34,364 nt of DNA from Dehalococcoidia bacterium (GTDB lineage: Bacteria; Chloroflexota; Dehalococcoidia; GIF9; AB-539-J10), in contig PULQ01000098.1 in NCBI GenBank assembly GCA_003552465.1, forward strand, positions 1 to 34,364. Reading direction: 5' to 3'. The stretch's first letter is position 1; every line of letters starts with the position of its first letter. Shown piece by piece: positions 8,701 through 15,893 of this stretch. The notes beneath the pieces were generated by a model. It had not been told where the DNA came from. It saw nothing but the letters and a program-made list of their open reading frames with translations, and searched no databases. Position numbers and translations under genes: made by a program.

Positions 8701-9347
8701 TAGTGCAGACGCCTAGTCAGGAGGTCGATGTTAAGTAGTTCGCTTCCCGTCCACTGCTTGGCCTCCGCAACTCTTCGGAGTTTCTGCTCAATCGTTAACG
8801 GGGTGTACTGGAAAGACTGGACGAACCGGAGAAAGCGTCTGGTGTTCTGACTCTCAAGAACACCAGTTCGGTTTCCTTCAAAGTCCCTGTGCAGTTCGAC
8901 GAAGCTGAAGCTGAACGATTCTATCGGTTCTGAGGATTCACACGTATATACCCCAAGGTCGCGCATATTGACCAGAATCCCGTACTTGAGGTCCTCCATC
9001 TCGATGTAGCTCTTGATCTGCCCATGCCATTTGGAGAGGTCGGCCGTGTCCATCCCTTTGCAGTCAAACAGGAACGGGTGAGTACGGGTATCGGCAGGGA
9101 CGAAATCGGGAGTGCGTCCGCCGGCTACTGCTTCCTCAACACCAACAGTCTCACCAAGGGTGAACCCGAGTATCTGCTCCAATAGCTTAGGGAACAGTAT
9201 AGGCGCTATGAGCTTTCTCTCGTCAGCCCAGCCGCCGGAGACATACTCAAGATAGGTACTGGCTTTGCCGTCTGAGTAGCGCTTGTAGTCTACAGAGTTG
9301 AGAATGGATACAGTTGCCCTTATGGTGTCTATCTCTGTCTGTGCCAT
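5709..9347 (-). CDS. Type IIG restriction-modification enzyme (fused nuclease, N6-adenine methyltransferase, target recognition)
   Basis: A 1212-residue single-chain restriction-modification protein. The N-terminal nuclease has the PD-(D/E)XK layout: TPD with Asp81, then FDCK with Asp95 and Lys97. A helical region follows. The methylase starts at KKQKGQYYTP (about 402), with SAM motif DPATGSGGFL (445-454) and catalytic NPPY (588-591), the gamma-class N6-adenine arrangement. The last ~450 residues resemble the TaqI/Eco57I-type specificity region (the block reading PRFIIYTT and later 'LNSTLMDFWF'). The length fits type IIG enzymes. BREX PglX is an alternative for the methylase part, but no other BREX genes are nearby and PglX lacks this N-terminal nuclease. 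The ATG at 9347 has AGGAGG upstream. It heads the block running left to at least 3930. Confidence 0.9.
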   Translation of the reverse strand: MAQTEIDTIRATVSILNSVDYKRYSDGKASTYLEYVSGGWADERKLIAPILFPKLLEQILGFTLGETVGVEEAVAGGRTPDFVPADTRTHPFLFDCKGMDTADLSKWHGQIKSYIEMEDLKYGILVNMRDLGVYTCESSEPIESFSFSFVELHRDFEGNRTGVLESQNTRRFLRFVQSFQYTPLTIEQKLRRVAEAKQWTGSELLNIDLLTRRLHYVVERIYDDVRSRREELLFLKEHEPERAIAIAQEVEMIASEIERGREMEVVTLQTFCQILDAQPPSVLGRALDLFFFRIGYFAMTKLLLARAWEDIGFVDQTLYDGGLARWYESFNREIRRVLKYAFQLAAERYRWLFNVDNNYTWYEPSDETLIETLYELSNFHLGKLDQDVLGSIYEAYIDKVDKKQKGQYYTPREIVEFIWNRVGFTRDEDFFAYREGMRKPRLIFDPATGSGGFLVEAVRRMREESRIDSNDFDDLLDLRTCILTGVFGSEISRFPYYITEVNLLIQLTPTIKRMMEMKKGVVAKGTPAMGVIPVDALSLYNPEQLALEPEDCNFDQTRDLLPVESQKQVMYQKIKKICDGEFSYCCANPPYVGEKGNKELFRATLARFPYWRNFYQGKMDYLYFFIVLGLSKLQEGGKLGFITTDYWPTADGASKLRTYILENAKIREMIFFQDVKVFEHAKGQHNMVFTLEKCSAGRRAERDDNRIKIVRVVAGPQDLQGDTIREKLRLLTRHIEEHIDRDKWQDEYIQVFLNTAEQGALSHKAWHFTQSGEAQKIQGKISRQGFPLGDICGVSQGILSGADRVSSKNIKLIPQELLSRHNIRVGDGIFVLNEGELNALNLSDEERALVKPFCKNSDIDRYYVNRSSENPRFIIYTTNDTDIHKYPAIRAHLEKFRPILENRLSTYGEDYPWYRLHREREQTIFDTEKLVTPNRAPRNTFAFDSTPLYAMSDVFFVGCPTQGIRLAYVLAILNSTLMDFWFSETRKAKGEAREYVGTPLSRIPIRRIDFDDPKDVRLHDDIVERVTKIRSKMGELAAYSRYSRGTRLTRLKDKDPLPDLDLESIAECLSPENRFSLRTHPGIEVEHEQDLEKPQFVLSRVGEVSVTSGEAELRLHGKGRRAVTLTGDKDLLKTIGDILTNHEGVLWSSIRDMPIVPKDHNEFERKKQHIVEAVSGLRQELQMLQESVDAIVCKLYGLTEEEIALVEEASER

Positions 9348-9420
9348 TCCCGACAGACCTCCTAAGCGATCTAGGTCTCTAGACTAACAGCCAGCAAGCC
9401 CTGACTCTCGGCCACAGCTA

Positions 9421-9481
9421 GCACACAGTCAGTTGTTATAGCTAACCAGAGACATTTCAGACAGGGCCACCGACTGTGTGC
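9421..9481. repeat. 10-bp perfect inverted repeat flanking 41 bp in the type IIG leader
   Basis: GCACACAGTC (9421-9430) and GACTGTGTGC (9472-9481) are exact reverse complements. The 41 bases between contain TATAAC (9440-9435 on the minus strand), a possible -10 element for the type IIG operon that starts at 9347. The arrangement could be two half-sites of a looping or dimeric regulator around the promoter. Confidence 0.5.
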
Positions 9482-9513
9482 CACAATCAGGATGGTGCCC
9501 TCCAACCATGGTC

Positions 9514-9519
9514 ATTATA
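9514..9519 (-). promoter_or_regulatory. Consensus TATAAT, possible distal -10 for the type IIG operon
   Basis: A perfect TATAAT on the minus strand, with no convincing -35 at 16-18 bases. It would give a leader of about 160 bases that contains the 9421-9481 inverted repeat. Confidence 0.35.
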
Positions 9520-9645
9520 GCATGGCATATCGCTCAATCGGGTCAGCGTCACAAGCAACCATCCGTCACCGTATGCGATGCTGGCAGATAGACAAGAACA
9601 GCCACTGCAACCACGATTGGCGACAAGCTGCGCCGATGCCTACAC

Positions 9646-9927
9646 CTACTCGTCAAGCTGATATAGCCTTACATACAGTTTGAACCCCTTGTCCGGGTTT
9701 CTCTTCCCGAAGCGTGCATCGATCTCTATGTGGTTCCTTTTGTGCTTCTTAGCGTGACTCAGACAGGCGACCAGGTCTTTTCGTAGTTTGTCTGCGTTCT
9801 CCAGGTTGAGCACAAGCTTGACGCCATAAGGACCTCCCTTGCTCTTGATAAAATCCACGGCCTGGTAACGATTGTGCCATATCTTGCCTGCGCCGTATGG
9901 CAGCGGTCCCGAATCAAGATGCTTCAT
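9646..9927 (-). CDS. Uncharacterised 93-residue basic protein
   Basis: I do not recognise it. It is a lysine/arginine-rich soluble protein with two halves: an N-terminal part ending in a strand (YGVKLVLNLENADKL), and a histidine/lysine stretch (LSHAKKHKRNHIEID) leading to a strand pair near the C-terminus. A strong AAGGAGG lies about 5 bases before the ATG at 9927, which supports it being real. It stands alone between the type IIG operon and the TPR operon, all on the minus strand, 102 bp after the preceding stop, and could be the last gene of that operon. Its charge suggests nucleic-acid contact, but nothing more can be said. Confidence 0.6.
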   Translation of the reverse strand: MKHLDSGPLPYGAGKIWHNRYQAVDFIKSKGGPYGVKLVLNLENADKLRKDLVACLSHAKKHKRNHIEIDARFGKRNPDKGFKLYVRLYQLDE

Positions 9928-10029
9928 GTGTCCTCCTTAGATACTGTTGTATGAGATAGTCTACCCCAGGCGAGTAACCTCAGGCAAGAGGCAAACTGGT
10001 TGCCCGAACACATTCAAGCCGACTGCTCA

Positions 10030-10650
10030 TCAGTCAGCAACCCTTAACGGGGGGATCAGCGCCTGCTGGAACCTCCGGCATGCTTCACCGTTCGATACGT
10101 CGAGTATTCTTCCCTCCACCATAAGCCGATCTGCTTCTTCGACCGGCACATCGATCGTTATCAGTTCGCTGTTCTGGGGAATCGACAGACTCAACAACGA
10201 GGGTGCCCTGTCCCTCCACTCGATCATCGGAAGGTACAGTCCCTCCTGACCATCGTAGGAGTAGTACAGCTTGAGCAGCTTCCCGCGGAACACCTGCAGA
10301 CAGGGAACCGCGTCCTCAGGCATCGGCTCTCGGCCAGCATGTACCTTACCGTGCTCTATCGGCTGCAACGCCTTGCTCAAAGCCTGTTCTATCAGTGCGC
10401 CGGGATATGCGGGCGTGACGAAGAGGAAGACCTCCGCCCGGCGGCGGGCCGTTCCACGAACCGTAACCCAGAACGTTATGGGCACCTCCCTGATCTTCGC
10501 AGCCTTTCGCCCGGCTATCGGCTCCACTGCCGGCACCAGTACATCGTGTATCCAGTCGGCGTCGGGGTTATCCTTGATCTCCTCACCGGGGAAGTAGCTG
10601 ACCAGCCCCACATCTTTCCGGCTTAACTCGATGAAATACCGTTTTCCCAT
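10030..10650 (-). CDS. Uncharacterised protein paired with the TPR gene
   Basis: A 206-residue soluble protein of no family I recognise. The middle has alternating strands (VPITFWVTVRGTARRRAEVFLFV, in part), and a later segment, YYSYDGQEGLYLPMIEW, looks like a beta-hairpin followed by a loop. Its ATG is only 3 bases after the stop of the TPR gene, and its ribosome site (AAGGAG) lies inside that gene's end, so the two are co-translated and probably work together. No signal peptide, membrane helix or catalytic motif is visible. Confidence 0.7.
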   Translation of the reverse strand: MGKRYFIELSRKDVGLVSYFPGEEIKDNPDADWIHDVLVPAVEPIAGRKAAKIREVPITFWVTVRGTARRRAEVFLFVTPAYPGALIEQALSKALQPIEHGKVHAGREPMPEDAVPCLQVFRGKLLKLYYSYDGQEGLYLPMIEWRDRAPSLLSLSIPQNSELITIDVPVEEADRLMVEGRILDVSNGEACRRFQQALIPPLRVAD

Positions 10651-10653
10651 TTT

Positions 10654-11604
10654 TCAGTCTCCTTTCTCACAGTCGCCGCTGCCCGACCCCGATCGCTGGT
10701 CCTCCAGGCCCGCTGCAGTCCACACCCGGTTGGCGTAGGCCACTATGTCGTTGGGGTTGAGCGACAGCTCGTAATCGAAGTCCGCGACCGCCTTGTCATA
10801 TTCGCCCAGCTTTGCATACGCTTCTCCGCGGCTGTTGTGAAGCTCACGGAGGTTCGGGTCAAGCTCGATGGCCCTGTTGAAGTCCGCAATGGCCACATGG
10901 AGATCCTTCTTCCAGCAGTGAGCCAGTCCGCGGTTGGCGTGAAACATCGCTATGTCGGGGTCCAGCTGAATGGCCGTGTCATAGTCAGCGATTGCCTCGC
11001 TGATCAGGCCCTGCCTGTAGTACGACAGCCCCCGGTTGTTGTAGGCGCCGGCATAGTCGGGCTCGAGTTCTATCGCCCGGTTGAAGTCGGTGATGGCTTC
11101 GTCGTAGCGTTCTGCCCTTCCGCAGGCAATGCCACGCCGGTCGTAAGCAGCGGCGTTATCCGGCTCAAGCTCGATAACACTTGTGAAGGCGTTGATTGCC
11201 CGCTCCCAGTCTCCCTCCCCCAGGAAATGGATGCCCAGTGAATAGTAGAAACGCGGCAGATCGGCTTCGCCGGGTTCGTGTTCCTGGCCGGTGGTCTGTT
11301 GCTTCATCTTCTCGGTGTTCTCCGAGGCGATCTGTCTGTGCTTCTCCGCCTGTTCCTGTCTGCTAGCTCGATGCGGCATCATCAGCCTCGGGTCCCTGGT
11401 AATGGCCCGGCTGAGCAGCACCGCAGCGCACCCCTGGCACAGGGTGGAGACTGTGCCTGCCTCCGTTATCTCCACCGCACCATCGTCAGTCGGGCTCTCC
11501 AGTGTGAGCGACAGACTCACCATCTTCTCGCCTGCCTCTATGAAGTCTCCGCACCTCAAGCAGAAGAAGCTGTGCGTCCCCTTACTGATCTCGTAGTCTT
11601 CCAT
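10654..11604 (-). CDS. TPR-repeat protein with N-terminal zinc-binding region
   Basis: A 316-residue protein. Residues 1-65 carry two Cys pairs (FFCLRCG and TLCQGC), consistent with a treble-clef or ribbon zinc site. A charged helical linker (about 80-115) leads to five consecutive tetratricopeptide repeats (about 118-290), each with the canonical 'A...YDRRG', 'AI.DFNRAIELEPD' and 'YNNRGL' features. TPRs bind partner proteins; the likely partner is the product of the gene starting 3 bases downstream. The start at 11604 is fixed by AAGGAGG and a consensus -10 at 11653-11648. It is divergent from the ADP-ribosylglycohydrolase gene. Confidence 0.85.
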   Translation of the reverse strand: MEDYEISKGTHSFFCLRCGDFIEAGEKMVSLSLTLESPTDDGAVEITEAGTVSTLCQGCAAVLLSRAITRDPRLMMPHRASRQEQAEKHRQIASENTEKMKQQTTGQEHEPGEADLPRFYYSLGIHFLGEGDWERAINAFTSVIELEPDNAAAYDRRGIACGRAERYDEAITDFNRAIELEPDYAGAYNNRGLSYYRQGLISEAIADYDTAIQLDPDIAMFHANRGLAHCWKKDLHVAIADFNRAIELDPNLRELHNSRGEAYAKLGEYDKAVADFDYELSLNPNDIVAYANRVWTAAGLEDQRSGSGSGDCEKGD

Positions 11605-11647
11605 GTTCGATACCTCCTTGATTGGTCCGGATCTCTGATCCGCTCCT

Positions 11648-11653
11648 ATTATA
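11648..11653 (-). promoter_or_regulatory. -10 element (TATAAT) for the TPR operon
   Basis: A perfect TATAAT on the minus strand, predicting a start near 11641 and a leader of about 37 bases. No good -35 is visible. The sequence beyond it is AT-rich. Confidence 0.5.
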
Positions 11654-11819
11654 AGAGTTAGAAATATTTGCCTCGGTGGGTCGGCCCGACCGAACAGGAC
11701 GAGTCCCAACGATCTGTGCAGTCCGGCCTGGCTGTTCAACGATGACTATAGGGGGTGCTTTCTGCGCCCCTGTCGGTGGTGTAGAATAGGATCCGCGAGA
11801 CAAAAAAGGAGTAGCAGCC

Positions 11820-12596
11820 ATGCTGGGAGCGATTGCAGGGGACATCATAGGGTCAGCCTTCGAGTGGAACCGAACCAAGCTCTACGACTTCAGACTGTTC
11901 TCACCAGCATCCACATTCACAGATGACACCGTGCTGACGGTAGCTGTGGCGGACTGCATCCTTCACGGGAAGGACTACGCAACCACCTTCAGGGAATACG
12001 GTCTCCGCTATCCCCACGCCGGCTGGGGAGGGATGTTCTTTCAGTGGCTCTTCAGCAACGATGCTGGGCCGTACAACAGCTTCGGCAATGGATCAGCAAT
12101 GCGCGTAAGCCCGATAGGCTTCGCCTTCGACACTCTGGAGGAGGTTCTGGCCGAGGCCACATGTTCCGCGGAGGTCTCTCACAACCACCCCGAGGGCATC
12201 AAGGGCGCCCGGGCAATTGCTTCGTGCATACTCCTGGCCAGGCAGGGCGAGAGCAAGGACGATATCAAGAGGTTCGTCGAGAACGAGTTCGGCTATGATC
12301 TGAGCCGAACGCTCGACGCTATTCGCCCGGGCTATCAGTTCGACGAAACCTGCCAGGGGTCGGTTCCGGAGGCGATCACAGCCTTACTGGAGTCGACCGA
12401 CTACGAGGACGCAGTGAGAAAGGCCGTCTCGCTGGGCGGAGACGCCGATACCCTGGCCTGCATGACCGGCGGCATCGCCCAGGCCTACTACAGGCTGATC
12501 CCCGCTCACATCGTGGCCGAAGCCAGAAGACGCTTGCCCGACGACTTCATTGCCATCATCAACGAGTTCGAGGCACGATGTTCCTGTCCACAGTAA
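11820..12596 (+). CDS. ADP-ribosylglycohydrolase family protein (DraG-like)
   Basis: A 258-residue single-domain hydrolase that removes ADP-ribose from proteins or other targets using two metal ions. Visible family marks: the N-terminal GAIAGDIIGSAFE; TFTDDT (residues 32-37, metal ligands); the mid-domain GNGSAMRV and SHNHPEGIKGA blocks; and GGDADTLACMTGGIAQAYY near residue 210, which carries the second acidic metal-binding pair. The length is normal for the family. AAAGGAG precedes the ATG, and a weak TAGAAT at 11782-11787 may be its -10. It is divergent from the TPR pair. In defence settings such enzymes can reverse ADP-ribosylation toxins, but no ADP-ribosyltransferase is visible here. Confidence 0.92.
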   Translation: MLGAIAGDIIGSAFEWNRTKLYDFRLFSPASTFTDDTVLTVAVADCILHGKDYATTFREYGLRYPHAGWGGMFFQWLFSNDAGPYNSFGNGSAMRVSPIGFAFDTLEEVLAEATCSAEVSHNHPEGIKGARAIASCILLARQGESKDDIKRFVENEFGYDLSRTLDAIRPGYQFDETCQGSVPEAITALLESTDYEDAVRKAVSLGGDADTLACMTGGIAQAYYRLIPAHIVAEARRRLPDDFIAIINEFEARCSCPQ

Positions 12597-12740
12597 CCTC
12601 CTGCCTGCGTCAGGTGTTGACAGGGAGCATCAGATGGTAATCGGTCAGCGAGTGTAACTCCAGGGAGACGCTCATGGAAACCCGGACGGCCCTTAGAGCC
12701 TGCTTTTGGTCATGGCGAGGTCACTACGAACCTTCGGTTT

Positions 12741-15161
12741 CTAGTCTCTCCAATCATAGGCCAGATTACCGCACTTGCACCTGATCTTGCTCTCCACACT
12801 ATCGAAGTACTTAGTCGAGATTATCGTCTCGCAGTCGTTGCAGTAGAATGTCCCGATAGTCTCACAGATGCCTTCCCACATCACTGCCAAGTCTTCAACA
12901 CCTGCATTGAACTTGCTGTCGTGCGAAGCGATGTTTGCAATGAACATTGGCATTCTCTTCAACCTCGGAATATCAGCTATCTCCTTCAAGCCACTCCCCT
13001 TCCTTGAAACGCGACTATGTACAGCATCCAATAGCTCAGAAGCCATCCTCTTTTCGTTATGTTCATTGTACCGAAAAGCTACCTGAGCATCTATGTTGTT
13101 GGAAATCTCCTTCATCACTCTTTCAGTGTAAATCCTCATATCATTGCCAAGTCCATCAATGTTCTTATCCCGAAACTTGTTCTGGATTCTTTCTCTCAGG
13201 TCTGCCACTCCATGTTCAATGCTCGATCCATTGTCTTCTGACCACACAAACCGTCGAATCAGCCAACCTTTGCCCTTGACCTCACTGGATACTAACTCAA
13301 AGAACTCCTGCTCATGTGTAAGCAACAAGATCTGATAGTCGCTGAACTCGCCCGTCAACAACTGAGTAAACCTTGTTCTATGCGCCCTATCGAAACTGGA
13401 AATCACGTCATCAAGCACAATGAACCTATTCTCTTTGTTGAACGCTCTTACAGAAGCCAGGAAGAAAGATAGGCCAAGACAGTTGACGTGGCTTTCGCTC
13501 AGATATGCGCTTGGTCCCTTTTTGGTCTCATCGAAGAATCTATACTCGATTGAGATTCCGGCCAAGTCATTGTTCTTATCTTTGACTGTAACCAAGTTGA
13601 TGTCCTCAACTCTTTCGCCCGGGTTCATTGCGGTATAGTAATCATTGATGTTGGCGGAGAACATGGTCAGAAACGAGTTCAGGGCCTGTTCTTGTCTTCT
13701 GATGAGATCGGCAAAGAGGGCCTCAAACGTCACTTGTTGCCTTGTCAACACTGCCTGCATCTTGTCGATCCTCTGATACTGCTTGTAAGCGGTGACTGAT
13801 TGGAACAGCTTGGTGTAGATCTGAAACTGGACATTGGACGTCTTACTCTGGATAAGCGCTGCTGCCGTTTCCTGCGCCTTCTTGACAAGAGCCAAAACCC
13901 CCGCTTTATCAATACGGACTTTGCTCGGTTCCTGAACCGGAGTTTCGTGGTTCAGGTCCTTCTTCAGTTCATCAGAGAGCGTCTGCAAAGCGGTTCTTAC
14001 ACCCACAACCTTGTCAGCAAGCTTGCTGTTCTGTTGCTCCTTGAAACCCCTCTCTTTCAGCAATTCATCAACCGTACTGATGTTACCTCCCAGGGCATCC
14101 TTCAGATCCCGCCCCTGCTCGTCTGATCTGTCTTTCTCTCGCTCCAGTTCCTCCAGTTCTTTGACCCTCTCATTCAACTCCGCAATCAACTCGATCTTGC
14201 TCTTTTCTTGTCGGCACAGAGGGCAGTAGTCATCTTGCACAACATCGTTGACCAAGATGCTTTGTCCCTCCTTAAGCAGGGCGAGGAGTTGAATCTTCCC
14301 AAGCTTGCCTGGGTCTTTTCGAAGCGCCGTATAGGTCCTGTGGTATACTTGGTAGCTTGCGTTTATGGCATCAACATTGCCAGCAACTTCATCTAAGCGT
14401 TCTCCAACTCTCGTCTGGAAACTGATTTCCTCAAGTAGAGCAGTGTCTTCCTTGGTCTCAATCGTCACTAAAGCCTCTTGAATGTCCTGCAGCGATTTGA
14501 TTGCCTTGCCAAGTTTCAATGGTCTTATCAACTCATTGGCTCCTGCAAAGAGCTGTTTGTTGGTATAGGCGTTTTGACCCAGGTTTTCGAGGACAACTGC
14601 TTGTTGGGCGTTCTTCTGATTATCATAGTTGGCTGATTTGATGCTCCGTGCAACTCGTCCCGCGGACTTCTTCAGCAGATCTCGAACGTCGGCCACCTCA
14701 CCAAAACCGATGATTCTTTGCAGGGTCTTCAGTCTCTCGGTCTTCGGGGCAATGATGAACCTAACCAAGTCTGTATAGCGAAGGATCAGGTTCTCCGATT
14801 CACTGGCGACCATGTACTCATCGAACTCATCTGATCTGTTGGAGTCCGATGTCCTGAATGAACTGTCTAAGGATTTTTTCGAGTCTAACGTGCTATTGGA
14901 ATACTGAATCGCGATGTAGGCATCTTCTTCATCCGGAATGCGTAGATTGCGTAACGCTCCCCTTCCTTTCGTTGACTCTATCTCTTCACTGACCAGATGC
15001 TGAATACCGTCTGAATAGTACCACTCAATGGCGTCAGTCAAAGAGCTCTTTCCTGAGCCATTCTCACCAAACACCAGAACTGAACTACCGTTCAGGTCTA
15101 GGGGGGGAGATCGCCTGATGCCCCTGATCCCGCTTATGTCGATTGATCTAATCTTCACCAT
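12741..15161 (-). CDS. SMC/RecF-like ATPase with zinc hook and C-terminal zinc ribbon
   Basis: An 806-residue ABC-type ATPase. The Walker A is GENGSGKSS (residues 32-40). A long helical, coiled-coil-prone arm runs to a CPLC zinc hook at 313-316 and returns. The second half has an ABC signature-like LSESHVN (about 550), Walker B 'FIVLDDVISSFD' (about 578-590) and the H-loop LLLTHEQ. The last ~35 residues add a CxxC...CxC zinc ribbon. This layout matches the SMC-like subunits of anti-phage systems such as Lamassu, and also AAA_13-type proteins. GGGGAG precedes ATG 15161, which overlaps the upstream small gene by 14 bases. It is the last gene of a three-gene operon with a GIY-YIG nuclease, so I infer that the ATPase senses DNA and controls the nuclease. 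Confidence 0.88.
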   Translation of the reverse strand: MVKIRSIDISGIRGIRRSPPLDLNGSSVLVFGENGSGKSSLTDAIEWYYSDGIQHLVSEEIESTKGRGALRNLRIPDEEDAYIAIQYSNSTLDSKKSLDSSFRTSDSNRSDEFDEYMVASESENLILRYTDLVRFIIAPKTERLKTLQRIIGFGEVADVRDLLKKSAGRVARSIKSANYDNQKNAQQAVVLENLGQNAYTNKQLFAGANELIRPLKLGKAIKSLQDIQEALVTIETKEDTALLEEISFQTRVGERLDEVAGNVDAINASYQVYHRTYTALRKDPGKLGKIQLLALLKEGQSILVNDVVQDDYCPLCRQEKSKIELIAELNERVKELEELEREKDRSDEQGRDLKDALGGNISTVDELLKERGFKEQQNSKLADKVVGVRTALQTLSDELKKDLNHETPVQEPSKVRIDKAGVLALVKKAQETAAALIQSKTSNVQFQIYTKLFQSVTAYKQYQRIDKMQAVLTRQQVTFEALFADLIRRQEQALNSFLTMFSANINDYYTAMNPGERVEDINLVTVKDKNNDLAGISIEYRFFDETKKGPSAYLSESHVNCLGLSFFLASVRAFNKENRFIVLDDVISSFDRAHRTRFTQLLTGEFSDYQILLLTHEQEFFELVSSEVKGKGWLIRRFVWSEDNGSSIEHGVADLRERIQNKFRDKNIDGLGNDMRIYTERVMKEISNNIDAQVAFRYNEHNEKRMASELLDAVHSRVSRKGSGLKEIADIPRLKRMPMFIANIASHDSKFNAGVEDLAVMWEGICETIGTFYCNDCETIISTKYFDSVESKIRCKCGNLAYDWRD

Positions 15162-15357
15162 CTCGCTCCCCGATGTTACCGAGTTCTTCTTGAAGCAGTT
15201 GCTCCATTGCATTCCGGATGTTGGTGTCGGTCAGTCTCTTCTCACTGTGCAACGAGATTAGCTTCTCAACTATCTTACTGTCCACCCCTTCAACATCCCG
15301 AATCCCTACGAAGAACTCATCAACTACCACTCTGCCGCTCTTTGTTTCATCAGTCAT
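15148..15357 (-). CDS. Small 69-residue acidic linker/adaptor protein
   Basis: An uncharacterised 69-residue protein between the GIY-YIG nuclease and the ATPase genes. It is mostly helical, with a C-terminal half (IRNAMEQLLQEEL) likely to form an amphipathic helix. AGGAGG lies about 6 bases before the ATG. Its stop overlaps the ATPase start by 14 bases, a sign of translational coupling. The position in the middle of a nuclease/ATPase operon suggests a bridging or regulatory subunit, comparable in position to the small middle subunit of Lamassu-type systems, though much shorter than I would expect for LmuC. No sequence motif supports a specific function. Confidence 0.75.
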   Translation of the reverse strand: MTDETKSGRVVVDEFFVGIRDVEGVDSKIVEKLISLHSEKRLTDTNIRNAMEQLLQEELGNIGERDGED

Positions 15358-15383
15358 TCTGCATACCTCCTAGCACTGGCCAT

Positions 15384-15854
15384 TCATTCGAAATAGGGCC
15401 AGTCAATTATGAAATCAGCCTTTAGCTCCTTTTCCAATATCTCATACCCAGATTTGTTGTTACAGATGGGGTATACTCCATACTTTTCCACAAAATCCAA
15501 GAGGAAGTAATTCTCAAGGTCTTCTATCCTGTAACTCCATAGGCTGTGAAGCATCTCGAAGTTGATGTATGTGAAAAGCAGTCTTTCGGCCTTGCGATAG
15601 TTCACTAGTCCCAGATTCTTGCTTCTTCCTTCAAAGTGCCCGATCAGTCGGCTTCTCATACCATGTGTCTTCTTCTCACTCATCCCGATGTACAAGAGCC
15701 GTGACTTCTTGAATGGATACTGGATCTTCATCCTTGCCGTGAAGATGAAGTACAGTCCTATGAGTCCCGATAGTGGTTGGATGCTCTGTGTCTCAAATGT
15801 CCTTGGTCGGTCAAAGAATATCTTCAGTTCTGCCTTTTCCCGGTTCATCATCAT
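15384..15854 (-). CDS. GIY-YIG family nuclease
   Basis: A 156-residue protein with a GIY-YIG fold. The first signature appears as GLYFIF (residues 33-38), the second as LLYIGMS, followed by the arginine-bearing helix 'RSRLIGHF' and, near the C-terminal part, the acidic YRIEDLENYFLLDF helix that would provide the metal-binding Glu. All core elements are present, so it should be an active endonuclease. It is the first gene of an operon with a 69-residue protein and the SMC-like ATPase. Three ATG codons occur in a row (15854, 15851, 15848). The promoter places transcription start about 4 bases before the first, so the mRNA may be nearly leaderless. It is the likely effector of the system. Confidence 0.82.
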   Translation of the reverse strand: MMMNREKAELKIFFDRPRTFETQSIQPLSGLIGLYFIFTARMKIQYPFKKSRLLYIGMSEKKTHGMRSRLIGHFEGRSKNLGLVNYRKAERLLFTYINFEMLHSLWSYRIEDLENYFLLDFVEKYGVYPICNNKSGYEILEKELKADFIIDWPYFE

Positions 15855-15864
15855 TGTCCTGTAG

Positions 15865-15893
15865 ATTAGGGCCTAGTACCAACCCATTGTCAA
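15865..15893 (-). promoter_or_regulatory. Promoter of the GIY-YIG/ATPase operon
   Basis: On the minus strand, TTGACA (15893-15888) is followed after 17 bases by CCTAAT (15870-15865). This predicts a start near 15858, about 4 bases from ATG 15854, implying a leaderless or nearly leaderless message. Confidence 0.55.

Noticed and set aside
5709-9347. BREX PglX methylase
   Set aside because: The protein carries its own N-terminal PD-(D/E)XK nuclease and no brxA/B/C/L/Z-like gene is nearby, so type IIG is the better fit.
12597-12740. Intrinsic terminator in the convergent gap (AACCTTCGGTT)
   Set aside because: The stem is only 4 bp and is not followed by a T-run on either strand.
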